Below, piece after piece: positions 26,110 through 34,668 of a stretch of DNA of 64,000 nt (the stretch's first letter is position 1; every line of letters starts with the position of its first letter). Source of the stretch: JAGVYF01 sp041650315 (lineage in GTDB: Archaea; Nanobdellota; Nanobdellia; Woesearchaeales; JAGVYF01); NCBI GenBank assembly GCA_041650315.1, contig JBAZLJ010000001.1, positions 372,001 through 436,000 on the forward strand. The letters run 5' to 3'. Below the pieces are notes generated by a model. That model saw only the letters and a list, made by a program, of their open reading frames with translations. It was not told where the DNA came from and ran no database searches. The position numbers and the translations under genes are program-made.

Positions 26110-28332
26110 TTATCTCAAAGCCGCCTTGGCTTTCTGCATTATAAGATATGCATCTTCATTCTCTGGGTCAAGGTCAAGCGCTTCTTCTGCCAATTTTATG
26201 GCTTCTTCATAGTTGAATTCGTCAAGCTTAATTAGCGCAGAATTTATCTTCTCGTTCACTTCAGATGGCGAGATGAGGCTTTTGCCTATAGTCTCGAGAT
26301 TAACTTCGTCCATCATGGCTTTAGCTGCGCCATTCTCTGGGTCTATCTTCAAGACCTCATTGATTAGCGCCAATGCTTTCGCCTGATTCTTAAGTGTGAG
26401 ATAATTCATTGCTTTATTCAGTAATTCGTCGACTTTCTGCTTATCGCCTTTTGTGCTAGGTGCAGGAAGCTCTAATGATGGTTCTCTTTTGATTCCGTCC
26501 ATCTTGTTCCTGTATCCAGTCAATTTATTCCTGGCATAATTCACAAGCGGATCTGCGTTAGGCACTTCAGTGATCACTTGCTCAATCATACCGGATAATT
26601 CAGTGAGCGTATCCTGTATCGCCGCATAATCCCTAAGTTCTTCTGAACTTTTCAGAGACTCTAATAAGGAATAGATTTTGTACATCAAGTATACATTCTT
26701 GATGCCATCTTTGAGTTTTAGATTCTTTGATACGATTGACAGCGGCAGTTCTTGGTATAGCAAATAAAGGCCCTTATACATGTCAGGCAATAATTGGAAT
26801 CTGCCTGAATCGACTGCTTCGTAAGCATCTACTATCATCTTCAATAATGTGAAATATTTTTCTCTCGCATAGCCTTGGAGTTCGCCTAAGACTATAGCAT
26901 CTGAATGTGAAACCATTTCGAAATATCCGTCATATATCCTATTCCTGACTTCGACTTTTGTTTTGTCAAAACCTTTAGGCATAAGATTGTAGGTCTCTAC
27001 GCTTTGCTTGTAGTATTGGAAGCCCATATCGAAATCGTTCTTCGTTACAAAGCTTTTGCCTTTTTTCAAGAAATGCTCAATCTTAATCCTGCCATCGTTG
27101 ATGGCGTCCATTGCGATATTATTCTTAGTAGTGGAAATCTCTTTGTATGTTTTGAGGATATCATTCTGTAAGTCATGCTCGTTCTTGATGAAACCTTTAG
27201 GCATCTGGCTGTATAAAGTCTTTATTTCTGCATATTTCTGGACCGATGTGACTATATCTTTTTGCTTGATATGTGTCTTTATTTCGCCTAATAGATTCTG
27301 TATCTCGATAAGTTTCGAGTTCGCTGCGCCGACAGAGACTTTCTTTTTGGTGTCCATTATCTGCTGATGGACTTCCAATAGTTTTTGCTGCAAAGCAATC
27401 TTCTCTTCAAAGAATCCGTCAGGCAATGCAGTGTATGCTTCTCTTGCTGTGCTGTATGCTATGGATGCTTCATCCACTTTCTCTGCTTTAAGCGCGGCTT
27501 TCGCGATCAGAAGCTGGTTTTCAATAATTTTAGTTTTATCTTTCAGCAGGTTGTTCGCTAGTTTGCCTCTCAGGCTGTTAAGATTTTCATAGAATTCCAG
27601 AACTCTTTTTGTGATCTCATTCTTTTCGTGGAAGAATCCTGGCGGAAGTTGTTTGTATATTATCTTGATCTGGCTGTATATGCTTGACGCATTGTCGAAA
27701 TCTTTATTCTTGAGCTGTGACTGCGCTTCTTTCAATAGTTTCAATATCTCGGCATGTTTCAATCGCATGTCATCTTGCAATTTGTTTTCCAGCCTTACAA
27801 CAATCTCATTATTTAGTTTTACTAAATCGTCTTCGATATTCTGATATTTTTCTAAGAATGCGCCAGGCAGTCTATTGAATGCGTCATATAATTTCCTGTA
27901 CATTTCTTTCGCTTCAAGGAAATCGCCTTCGAGAACAGATTTCTGAGCTTGATTCATAAGTTTAGAAACATCTGCAACTTGCGGTTGCGCTGATAATGGT
28001 GATGATACATTCAGATTTCCAGTTTGTCTAGCAGAGACTGGCGGTAAAGCTGCTTTTGTTTTTTCAGCAGGCATGAATTCTTTAATTACATCGCCAAATC
28101 CGAATTTTTTTTCTTTAGGTTTTGCGCCTGGTTCTAATTTTCCGCCTTCTTTGAGTTCAATGAACGGCGTTGTGAAATCGTATCTTATACCTAGAAGACC
28201 TTCTTCTTCAAAGAATCTGGCCCATTCCTCAACCACTTCAGGAGTGACTCCTAGAAGCTTTGCTGCTTCAGGGACAGAAATAGATTTACGTTCATTAAGC
28301 AACGCTAATAAAGAGTCTACATCGGTTTCCAT
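26110..28332 (-). CDS. Winged-helix plus helical-repeat and TPR protein of the pilus cluster
   Basis: About 740 residues, cytoplasmic. Residues 1-60 look like a helix-turn-helix (ISVPEAAKLLGVTPEVVEEW). A basic, Pro-rich linker follows. Residues about 120-560 hold at least five imperfect units of roughly 70 residues, each with a Y..LP.GF..EK motif (RLPGAFLEK, QLPPGFFHEK, ALPDGFFEEK, QMPKGFIKNE, LMPKGFDKTK). The C-terminus has two TPR-like units ending with DLDPENEDAYLIMQKAK. The ATG at 28332 follows GAGGGGAT. It is first in the operon, suggesting a scaffold or regulator. Confidence 0.82.
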   Translation of the reverse strand: METDVDSLLALLNERKSISVPEAAKLLGVTPEVVEEWARFFEEEGLLGIRYDFTTPFIELKEGGKLEPGAKPKEKKFGFGDVIKEFMPAEKTKAALPPVSARQTGNLNVSSPLSAQPQVADVSKLMNQAQKSVLEGDFLEAKEMYRKLYDAFNRLPGAFLEKYQNIEDDLVKLNNEIVVRLENKLQDDMRLKHAEILKLLKEAQSQLKNKDFDNASSIYSQIKIIYKQLPPGFFHEKNEITKRVLEFYENLNSLRGKLANNLLKDKTKIIENQLLIAKAALKAEKVDEASIAYSTAREAYTALPDGFFEEKIALQQKLLEVHQQIMDTKKKVSVGAANSKLIEIQNLLGEIKTHIKQKDIVTSVQKYAEIKTLYSQMPKGFIKNEHDLQNDILKTYKEISTTKNNIAMDAINDGRIKIEHFLKKGKSFVTKNDFDMGFQYYKQSVETYNLMPKGFDKTKVEVRNRIYDGYFEMVSHSDAIVLGELQGYAREKYFTLLKMIVDAYEAVDSGRFQLLPDMYKGLYLLYQELPLSIVSKNLKLKDGIKNVYLMYKIYSLLESLKSSEELRDYAAIQDTLTELSGMIEQVITEVPNADPLVNYARNKLTGYRNKMDGIKREPSLELPAPSTKGDKQKVDELLNKAMNYLTLKNQAKALALINEVLKIDPENGAAKAMMDEVNLETIGKSLISPSEVNEKINSALIKLDEFNYEEAIKLAEEALDLDPENEDAYLIMQKAKAALR

Positions 28333-28423
28333 AATCCCCTCTTTTTGCATGATACTTAAATTATGATTTTATTTATATATAAAGTTATCGGCTTTGGGTG
28401 TTTTTGTAGAATTAAATCAAAAT

Positions 28424-28590
28424 ATGTCTGCAACGGGTAAATTTTCTACTTTCTTATGCTATGACTGACATTCCTGAGCATTAGAAGTCTTATTGACTTC
28501 TATGCATAGAAGTGCTGATTGCACTTCTTGCGGACTGGAGCCTTGTCAGTGCTATGATTTAATAATAAAATTTACAAAGGTTGCAGACAT
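28424..28590 (+). ncRNA. Structured repeat element, copy C (expanded)
   Basis: An 11-bp closing helix pairs ATGTCTGCAAC (28424-28434) with GTTGCAGACAT (28580-28590), then TAAATTTT/AAAATTTA. The core is ACTGACA-TT-CC...GG-AGCCT-TGTCAGT. In place of the short loop of A and B, it carries two extra hairpins, TAGAAGTC/GACTTCTA and AGAAGTGC/GCACTTCT. It lies between two minus-strand genes, upstream of the pilus operon promoter. Confidence 0.72.
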
Positions 28591-28600
28591 TAGAATAAGT

Positions 28601-29131
28601 TTAAAGTTTGCTTTTTACCGCTTTATCTGAGATTATTGCGCTGTTTCCGCTCGGATCTTCGATTATGATCTTAAGTTTCTCTTGGCCCCATAGGACTTTG
28701 TTAAGTTTCTTGAGCATATTCTTGGCTTTCTTCTTTAAGTCTTCATCTTCTTCAGAATCTCTTGTCATCTCTATGATGTTCATCAATCTGTTGAGTATGC
28801 CTTCGACGTTTGTCACAAATCCATTCGAGCTCTCACCTGGTTCCATGGAAATCATATGCGGGATCTTGACTGTCGCTTCTGCGGATTTCACTACTCTTAT
28901 TTTCATATCTTCTTCGGAATCAATCTCTAGTGTGAATTTAGCTGGTTCATGATGCTCTATGGCTTCCACGTCGGATTTGTGATACTTGCAATTGCTACAA
29001 GTCATAGCGAAAAGAATGACTTTATTGAAGTAAGGAATATCCATCTCATGCTCTGTAAGTGTGAGTGTCTTCTGGCTGCATATAGGGCAGATTTCGCCAG
29101 TTATGGCTGATTCTTCCTTAGTTTCTTCCAT
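28601..29131 (-). CDS. ZPR1-type zinc finger protein
   Basis: The 176-residue protein has a C4 zinc finger (CPICSQKT ... CSNCKYHKSDV) and the ZPR1 continuation with DSEEDMKIRVVKSAEATVKIP and NVEGILNRL. Archaeal ZPR1 proteins are a single copy of the eukaryotic repeat. A longer frame exists, but ATG 29131 lies at leaderless distance from TTTTTATATTA. Biochemical role in archaea is not settled. Confidence 0.88.
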   Translation of the reverse strand: MEETKEESAITGEICPICSQKTLTLTEHEMDIPYFNKVILFAMTCSNCKYHKSDVEAIEHHEPAKFTLEIDSEEDMKIRVVKSAEATVKIPHMISMEPGESSNGFVTNVEGILNRLMNIIEMTRDSEEDEDLKKKAKNMLKKLNKVLWGQEKLKIIIEDPSGNSAIISDKAVKSKL

Positions 29132-29225
29132 TTTACAAGAAAAAGTAAAAAATAATATAAAAAGCTTGCTCTTTTTATTGCTCAAACTTAGAAAGTTTGA
29201 GGCTTAGAATGCCAAATTGGGCATT

Positions 29226-29624
29226 CTATTCTACTACTTCAGTCTTATTGCTTCTGTAGATAGATGCGAATGCAGGAGTCACGCAGATCCAGTCATCGCC
29301 GAATCCAGCGACATCGCCTTCGATAGCGTCGCAAGTTTTCTTGATTTTGTTGATAGCTCTTTTCAGCTCAACAATATCTTTGTCTTTTAGATTTCTGATA
29401 TTGACTAGAGCGATAGTGTGCCCATCTCTTAAAGAATCCAGAATTTCCCTTGTATCTTCGAAATCTTCGATGATAAATGGTCTGACTGTGATCTTGTCTG
29501 GAGCAGTTTTTACTGCATTATCAGCAAGTTCCACATATTCGTCAGTGGCTTCTTCGCCTTCTTCAGCTGCTTCTGTGCTGAATGTTTCGTCGAATTTCTC
29601 TTTTAACCCTGAAAAAAAACCCAT
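29226..29624 (-). CDS. sepF: Cell division protein SepF
   Basis: The 132-residue protein begins MGFFSGLKEKFDETF, an amphipathic membrane-targeting helix, then an acidic linker and the SepF domain (VRPFIIEDF, HTIALVNI, DVAGFGDDWICVTP). Archaeal SepF anchors FtsZ to the membrane. The ATG at 29624 has GGAGGGGAT 7 bases upstream, which decides against the TTG at 29630. Confidence 0.9.
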   Translation of the reverse strand: MGFFSGLKEKFDETFSTEAAEEGEEATDEYVELADNAVKTAPDKITVRPFIIEDFEDTREILDSLRDGHTIALVNIRNLKDKDIVELKRAINKIKKTCDAIEGDVAGFGDDWICVTPAFASIYRSNKTEVVE

Positions 29625-29900
29625 ATACAATCCCCTCCCTTCACTCTCTATGTTGTTCCACCTTTTCTTTAAATATGATGTTAGCGTTATACTATATTAA
29701 CACTAAATGTAATGATTATATTACTTATAGAGGTATTTAAACTTTATGATTGTCTAAATATTATAGGTAAAACGCTATTATAGAGTATATACTTTGTTTT
29801 GTTGTACGCATTTATTTTCATATATGTGGCGTGATTGATTAAAAGCATTTTTACGTTAGTATATGTATACTGTAGAATCTAGATTTATGTAAATTTTAGT
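29625..29900. other. A/T-rich gap without recognisable gene
   Basis: Apart from the sepF Shine-Dalgarno at its left edge, this stretch holds only A/T-rich sequence with several TATA-like motifs. I see no ORF, tRNA or hairpin that I can support. Confidence 0.5.
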
Positions 29901-30200
29901 TTATTCGTCATCAACTGTGAAAAGTTTGCTGTCGTGCACATCAAATAATCCCAATCTCGCGCCTGCATCAAGCCAGCCATGCGCGTAGTTCAAGGCCGCG
30001 AATGCTGTTACAACCTCGCCTTTCTTCTCGAAATGCTTCGCGTCGGATATGTAACGTTCAATCATGTCAAGGAAATCCTTGCGCGCGTCAAGCATCTTCT
30101 TATCCGTGAATCTGCAATCAGATGCTTTAGCCAGTTTGTAAGCTTTATTAGAAACATCGAAATATTTTTCCAGCTTTTCTTTCGTTACTGTGTTTTCCAT
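29901..30200 (-). CDS. DUF357 family protein
   Basis: The 99-residue helical protein carries the family signature DAKHFEKKGEVVTAFAALNY followed by AHGWLDAGARLGLFDV. The family is archaeal and of unknown function, and is often found near exosome or RNA polymerase genes, as here. Confidence 0.87.
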   Translation of the reverse strand: MENTVTKEKLEKYFDVSNKAYKLAKASDCRFTDKKMLDARKDFLDMIERYISDAKHFEKKGEVVTAFAALNYAHGWLDAGARLGLFDVHDSKLFTVDDE

Positions 30201-30239
30201 TTTGAAAATAAATGATAATAAAAATAAAAAAATAAAAAC

Positions 30240-30461
30240 TTATGCCCCTTTAATAGGCATAGGTCTCCTGACGGTTATCGGCAATACTTCTTTCGCGTAT
30301 TCCATTTTGGCCAGCTCGACTGGGTTGTACTTGATCTCTTCAAGATCTTCTTTACTCATCTTGAGAGCGAATGGTGCACCCATTGATATCTGCAATGCTC
30401 TGCTGCCTATCATACGAGCTTTCTCGTATTTGCTGTATTCCTCGTTATGTTCTTTTTCCAT
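30240..30461 (-). CDS. rpoK: DNA-directed RNA polymerase subunit K (Rpb6)
   Basis: The 73-residue protein shows the Rpb6/omega core YEKARMIGSRALQISMGAP and the C-terminal LPITVRRPMP. It stabilises the RNA polymerase assembly. ATG 30461 is preferred to the longer frame because it gives the usual family length and lies just after the rrp42 stop. Confidence 0.93.
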   Translation of the reverse strand: MEKEHNEEYSKYEKARMIGSRALQISMGAPFALKMSKEDLEEIKYNPVELAKMEYAKEVLPITVRRPMPIKGA

Positions 30462-30471
30462 TTTCAAGACC

Positions 30472-31236
30472 TCACAACAGTTTCCTGAGCTCTTTGCCTT
30501 TTTTGACAGCAAGATCGATTATCTTAAAGATCTCGTCGACTGACAAAGGGTGCTCTCCGCCTTTTTGGAATGCGCATACGTTGCCGTCTTCCAATGTAGC
30601 AACAGTAAGCCTTGCGTCAACCAATTTCTCCTCTTCTCTTGTCGGATCGACAAGGAAATGGTCGCCTATTTTGTAGACAGTTACTTCTACCGGCGCGAAA
30701 TTGATCGGCACTTTATTGTCGGACTTGTGCTTGTAGTCTATCTCTTTCAGGTCTTCGCTGATGTTAGGGAATCTAGCGTCTTGCAATGCTGCAATCGCTC
30801 CTAGAGATGCTGCGTCGAACAAGTTACCGTCTGCGTTTATAGGCACGATGTCAATTGTGATCATCCATGCTTTTTCGCCTTCTTTGATGCATAATTTTTT
30901 GAAGTCTAGGCAGCCGGATTCTCTGATTCCTCTGTCAACAACTCTTGCTAATTCAACTGCATCATTCGATGGCGGACCAGATTCGTAATCTGGGCTGGAC
31001 ATCGGTATGAGTTCAGCGCCTACCATTATGGAGCCCATGTCCGCTTGATCCGGATACGGAGCCATTGTTTCCATCTTGACGCCGACTATGACTTCTGTCG
31101 CGCCAAACTTTACTCTCGCAGAACCTTCTGCCTGCGGATAGACACCTTTCTCTACTGTCACATGCCTGTATTCATCAGTTTTCCTTCCGTCAAATCTGAT
31201 GCCTTGGTTCAGTAATTTAATTAGGTGGTTTTTCAT
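30472..31236 (-). CDS. rrp42: Exosome subunit Rrp42
   Basis: The 254-residue RNase PH-fold protein begins MKNHLIKLLNQGIRFDGRK, typical of Rrp42, the inactive partner that forms the hexameric exosome ring with Rrp41. It keeps DMGSIMVGAELIPMSSPDYE and ALGAIAALQDARFPN-like motifs. The ATG overlaps the end of rrp41. Confidence 0.94.
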   Translation of the reverse strand: MKNHLIKLLNQGIRFDGRKTDEYRHVTVEKGVYPQAEGSARVKFGATEVIVGVKMETMAPYPDQADMGSIMVGAELIPMSSPDYESGPPSNDAVELARVVDRGIRESGCLDFKKLCIKEGEKAWMITIDIVPINADGNLFDAASLGAIAALQDARFPNISEDLKEIDYKHKSDNKVPINFAPVEVTVYKIGDHFLVDPTREEEKLVDARLTVATLEDGNVCAFQKGGEHPLSVDEIFKIIDLAVKKGKELRKLL

Positions 31237-31934
31237 TTTGATCCCACTCCGAACTTCTGTTTCAATGCGCTTTTCTGGACTTCGTAGATATGCTTGCATG
31301 TCTCGTGAGCCAATTCTAGCGCTTTCTTCAGCTGTTCTTTTTTAATTACGCCGTCCATCTGCAGCAATGTTACTTTGCCTGTGCTAGGCATCATCGCTAC
31401 TGGGATGTCTGCGCCGCCTTCGTACGAGTCTTCGATGTAGTTCAAGTCAACCAATATCTGGTCTTCTACTCTTCCTACAGCTACTGCTGATACGAGGTCT
31501 TTCATCACTATGCCTGCGTCTGCGAGAGCCATCGATGCTGCGCAGATACCTGCACATCTCGAGCCTGCATCACATTGAGGCAATTCTATGAAGACATCAA
31601 CTACTGCGTTTGGGAATTTCGATAGGTCGATAGCTGGCAATAGTGCCTTCTCTGTGACCATTGAAATCTCTTTAGCTCTCCTGTTCGGGCCAGGCCTTGA
31701 TCTTTCTCCTGAGCTCGCGAAAGGCATCATGTTGTAGTTGCATCTCAATACGCCTTTGGATGGGTCCTGCAAGAACTTAGGATAAAGTTCTCTTGGGCCG
31801 TATACAGCAGCGTATGCGATTGTCTTTCCGATCCTGAACATAGCAGAACCTACTGCGTTAGCCACTACGCCAACTTTAGCGTCGATAGGCCTTGTTTCAG
31901 TCTGCTTTCTTCCGTCTTCTCTCTTGTAAGTCAT
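31233..31934 (-). CDS. rrp41: Exosome catalytic subunit Rrp41
   Basis: The 233-residue RNase PH-fold phosphorolytic RNase keeps the phosphate- and RNA-binding residues in SGERSRPGPNRRAKEIS, QCDAGSRCAGICAASMALADAG and the catalytic Asp region GGADIPVAMMPSTGK. With Rrp42 and Rrp4 it degrades or tails RNA 3' ends. ATG 31934 is preferred to an upstream GTG. Confidence 0.95.
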   Translation of the reverse strand: MTYKREDGRKQTETRPIDAKVGVVANAVGSAMFRIGKTIAYAAVYGPRELYPKFLQDPSKGVLRCNYNMMPFASSGERSRPGPNRRAKEISMVTEKALLPAIDLSKFPNAVVDVFIELPQCDAGSRCAGICAASMALADAGIVMKDLVSAVAVGRVEDQILVDLNYIEDSYEGGADIPVAMMPSTGKVTLLQMDGVIKKEQLKKALELAHETCKHIYEVQKSALKQKFGVGSK

Positions 31935-31936
31935 TT

Positions 31937-32656
31937 TCACTCACTCTCCGCAATTGTCAATTTCTTGCCGGTCTCTTTCTCGAGGAATTCTTTTACCCTT
32001 TCGGTAAGTCCTGAGGTGTGAGCTTCTCTTTCGATAAGCTTGATAGCCTGCGACGCAATTGCTTCTTTCTTGCCGTCTAATCCTACCATCCATATCCAGC
32101 CGTTCTGGCCGACTATGATCTGGCATTCTGTAGCATCTTTGATCATCGCGATCATTGATCCTTTCTTGCCGATGACTCTTGGAACTTTGCAAGGAGTGAT
32201 AGTCATTATCCTTCCTTCGCTCAATTTCCTCAAGCCCGGTCCTCTCATTGTCAAATCTATGAGATTCTGGCTTGTAACATTCACGATTCTGCAGACCATA
32301 TAGTCGCCGAATGTGTAGTACTGAGTCAGGTCTGCTCCTCTTTCTACGAAATTGCTAGTGCCTTCTTTCAATGAAAGCAAAGCTGTGTACGCAGAGTTGA
32401 CTTCTGCTCTCCATCCGCTGAATGTGACGTCAAACACTTTCGCGATTATGACGTCTCCTGTTTTCGGGATGTACTTTCCGCTTAGCGGAATCAATTTTAC
32501 TGTTCTTCCTTCAATGGAAGTCAATCCAAGCATGTTAGCATGGATCATGTCGCCGGCCCTGTAAGTTCCGTACCCTGGCAGGTAATCTAGACCTGTTGCA
32601 AGGACTTCGCCTGGGACAACGATATCTTTGTCTTTTGCTATTAATCCATTTGTCAT
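31937..32656 (-). CDS. rrp4: Exosome cap subunit Rrp4
   Basis: The 239-residue protein has an N-terminal domain, an S1 domain (GDVIIAKVFDVTFSGWRAEV) and a KH domain (CKVPRVIGKKGSMIAMIKDA). It caps the exosome ring and binds RNA. ATG 32656 has GGTGAAC upstream. Confidence 0.95.
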   Translation of the reverse strand: MTNGLIAKDKDIVVPGEVLATGLDYLPGYGTYRAGDMIHANMLGLTSIEGRTVKLIPLSGKYIPKTGDVIIAKVFDVTFSGWRAEVNSAYTALLSLKEGTSNFVERGADLTQYYTFGDYMVCRIVNVTSQNLIDLTMRGPGLRKLSEGRIMTITPCKVPRVIGKKGSMIAMIKDATECQIIVGQNGWIWMVGLDGKKEAIASQAIKLIEREAHTSGLTERVKEFLEKETGKKLTIAESE

Positions 32657-32701
32657 TTTGTTCACCAAATTTAAGTTATTCTCTATCTCATTTCTTGATT
32701 A

Positions 32702-33427
32702 TCATTTCTTGATAAGTTTAGTCTCGACTTCTCCATGCGTGTGGTCATTGAGCTTGTCAATGAATTCTTGGTACAAGCCTGCAGGGATCTGGACTGAGCA
32801 TGTCAATGAACCATCCTTGTTCCATGTATCTTTGTCCACGATAGCGATATTCTTGATGTATGAGAATACGCTCGCTGCATGCGCCGGAAGCAGATGGATT
32901 TCAATCTCTTTCATTTCCATCCTTAAAGGCAATATCGTTTGTAATTTTGGAAGTATGGCCCTGACTTGGTCTTCTGCTGTCCTCATCTCATCGACATTTA
33001 CTTTTGCAGTTTTTATCGCATCTGCAATAGCTTCTACTGAGACACATTTTCCTGTCTTTGTGTCTATGCAGTTCTGATGGATGATCTCGATAATTCTTTT
33101 CATCCTCAATGCTCTCTGAGCCTCTCTGTGCTCCTGCGTCAATTGCACTTCTCCGTGCTTAATTATGAATGCCGCGATCTCGAAGATGTCTTTTGTATTG
33201 AAGGCTTCCTGCAATAATTTAGTCGATGTCTTCAATCCTTTCTTCGCGTCTGAAAACACGAATTCAGCAGTGATCACGTCATGTATGTCAACATCTTTTC
33301 CATCCCTGAACTGCAATGCAAGTTCTGGATTGATTGTTATTTCGAATTTATCCGAACCTTTCTTCAGTTTAGCGATATGGAAATGCTCTTTCCTATTGTC
33401 TTTGCCATAGGTAGATGCTTCTTTCAT
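32702..33427 (-). CDS. Ribosome maturation protein SBDS
   Basis: The 241-residue protein has the three SBDS domains; the N-terminal part contains KGSDKFEITINPELALQFRD and KHGEVQLTQEHREAQR. It helps release the anti-association factor aIF6 from the large subunit. It overlaps the psmA stop by ATGA, indicating translational coupling. Confidence 0.95.
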   Translation of the reverse strand: MKEASTYGKDNRKEHFHIAKLKKGSDKFEITINPELALQFRDGKDVDIHDVITAEFVFSDAKKGLKTSTKLLQEAFNTKDIFEIAAFIIKHGEVQLTQEHREAQRALRMKRIIEIIHQNCIDTKTGKCVSVEAIADAIKTAKVNVDEMRTAEDQVRAILPKLQTILPLRMEMKEIEIHLLPAHAASVFSYIKNIAIVDKDTWNKDGSLTCSVQIPAGLYQEFIDKLNDHTHGEVETKLIKK

Positions 33428-34176
33428 TTTCTCACTTTCCTTACGCCTTTCAGGATTTTTTCCAATTGGTCCGGTGTTAGTTTGACATATGATTTTTCAG
33501 GGTATCTGATGTACGCTGCATCAAGTCTGTCTAAGCTCAATTCTTTGCCTAGAGTCTTGCATAATGCGTTTATCGCAAGATCAAATCCTTCTTCGATAGT
33601 CAATCCGTCTTTGTATTCGTTGTAGAGGATTTCCTCGACTTCTGGTTCGACTTCGCCGATGGCTTTTGCTTTGTATCTGAAATAGATGCCTGCAGGGTCT
33701 GTCTCGAACAATACTGGACCTGCTTCATCGATACCGATTATCAATGTTGATACTCCGAACGGACGTAGTCCGCCGGATTGGGTACATAATTGTTTGAGAT
33801 CGCAAATATCTTTCACGATGCTCAATATGTCGATTGGGGAGTCGTAAGTCACTCTGTTCTGCTGAGCTCTTACTTGCGCTCTTTCTATCAGTACTCTTGC
33901 GTCGGAGATCATGCCTGATGCTGTCGCTCCGATATGTTCGTCAATTTTCCATATTTTTTCTACTGATTCTGGAACTATCAATCTGTCGACAAGACGTTTG
34001 TCTGCGACCAATAATACGCCGTCTTTGCAAACAATGCCGATCGCTGTCGATCCTTGCCTGACCATTTTTCTTGCGTATTCTACTTGAAGTAATCTGCCGT
34101 CAGGGCTGAACATTGTAATTGCTCTATCGTATCCCATCATCTGATGGGTCTGTGTTGAAGCTGCTTGTTGTTGCAT
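33424..34176 (-). CDS. psmA: Proteasome alpha subunit
   Basis: The 250-residue protein has the alpha-subunit N-terminal motif YDRAITMFSPDGRLLQVEYA and RQGSTAIGI, and forms the outer ring of the 20S proteasome. ATG 34176 has AGGTGA upstream; the frame opens at a GTG (34185). The beta subunit is not in this window. Confidence 0.95.
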   Translation of the reverse strand: MQQQAASTQTHQMMGYDRAITMFSPDGRLLQVEYARKMVRQGSTAIGIVCKDGVLLVADKRLVDRLIVPESVEKIWKIDEHIGATASGMISDARVLIERAQVRAQQNRVTYDSPIDILSIVKDICDLKQLCTQSGGLRPFGVSTLIIGIDEAGPVLFETDPAGIYFRYKAKAIGEVEPEVEEILYNEYKDGLTIEEGFDLAINALCKTLGKELSLDRLDAAYIRYPEKSYVKLTPDQLEKILKGVRKVRK

Positions 34177-34187
34177 ATGATTCACCT

Positions 34188-34538
34188 CTAGATATGCGTC
34201 TTGGCCTTGTTTATCATTCCTGATACATTGACCGATTTGACTATAACTTCTGACTCATTTAATTGAGTTATGAGCATTAAGGATGTTTTAAGCTGATTGA
34301 CGAACCTGTTGCTTACTCTGATTATTCCAGATTGAGTCTCAGGGTTGTACAATTCTTTCATCAATTGGATTCCGGCTAGTGACATTCCTAGCTGTCCGAA
34401 ATAGCTTGATATTTCCAATTTTAATTGGCTTAGAAGGTTGTTTTGGCTTTGTATTTTAGATTTTGACAGCACTCTGAATACAAGGTATCTTTTCTTTTCC
34501 CTCAGGCTTGGTAAAAGCCTTTGCATTTTGGTTGCCAT
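34188..34538 (-). CDS. rnp2: RNase P protein component 2 (Pop5)
   Basis: The 116-residue protein begins with the Pop5 signature LPSLREKKRYLVFRVLSK and ends with a beta-rich domain. It supports RNase P RNA in 5' tRNA maturation. It is first in the exosome/proteasome operon, the usual archaeal order, though the Rnp3/Rpp30 gene often next to it is missing here. Confidence 0.9.
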   Translation of the reverse strand: MATKMQRLLPSLREKKRYLVFRVLSKSKIQSQNNLLSQLKLEISSYFGQLGMSLAGIQLMKELYNPETQSGIIRVSNRFVNQLKTSLMLITQLNESEVIVKSVNVSGMINKAKTHI

Positions 34539-34668
34539 TTTAAAATCTGTTTCTGATCAACAGAGAAAAGTGCTTTTCTGTCTCTTTCTCTCTCACAGTG
34601 CTTTAAAGTATATGTTTATTTATAAAGCTTACGCTATTATAATATATAAATATATATGGAAAAGAGTT

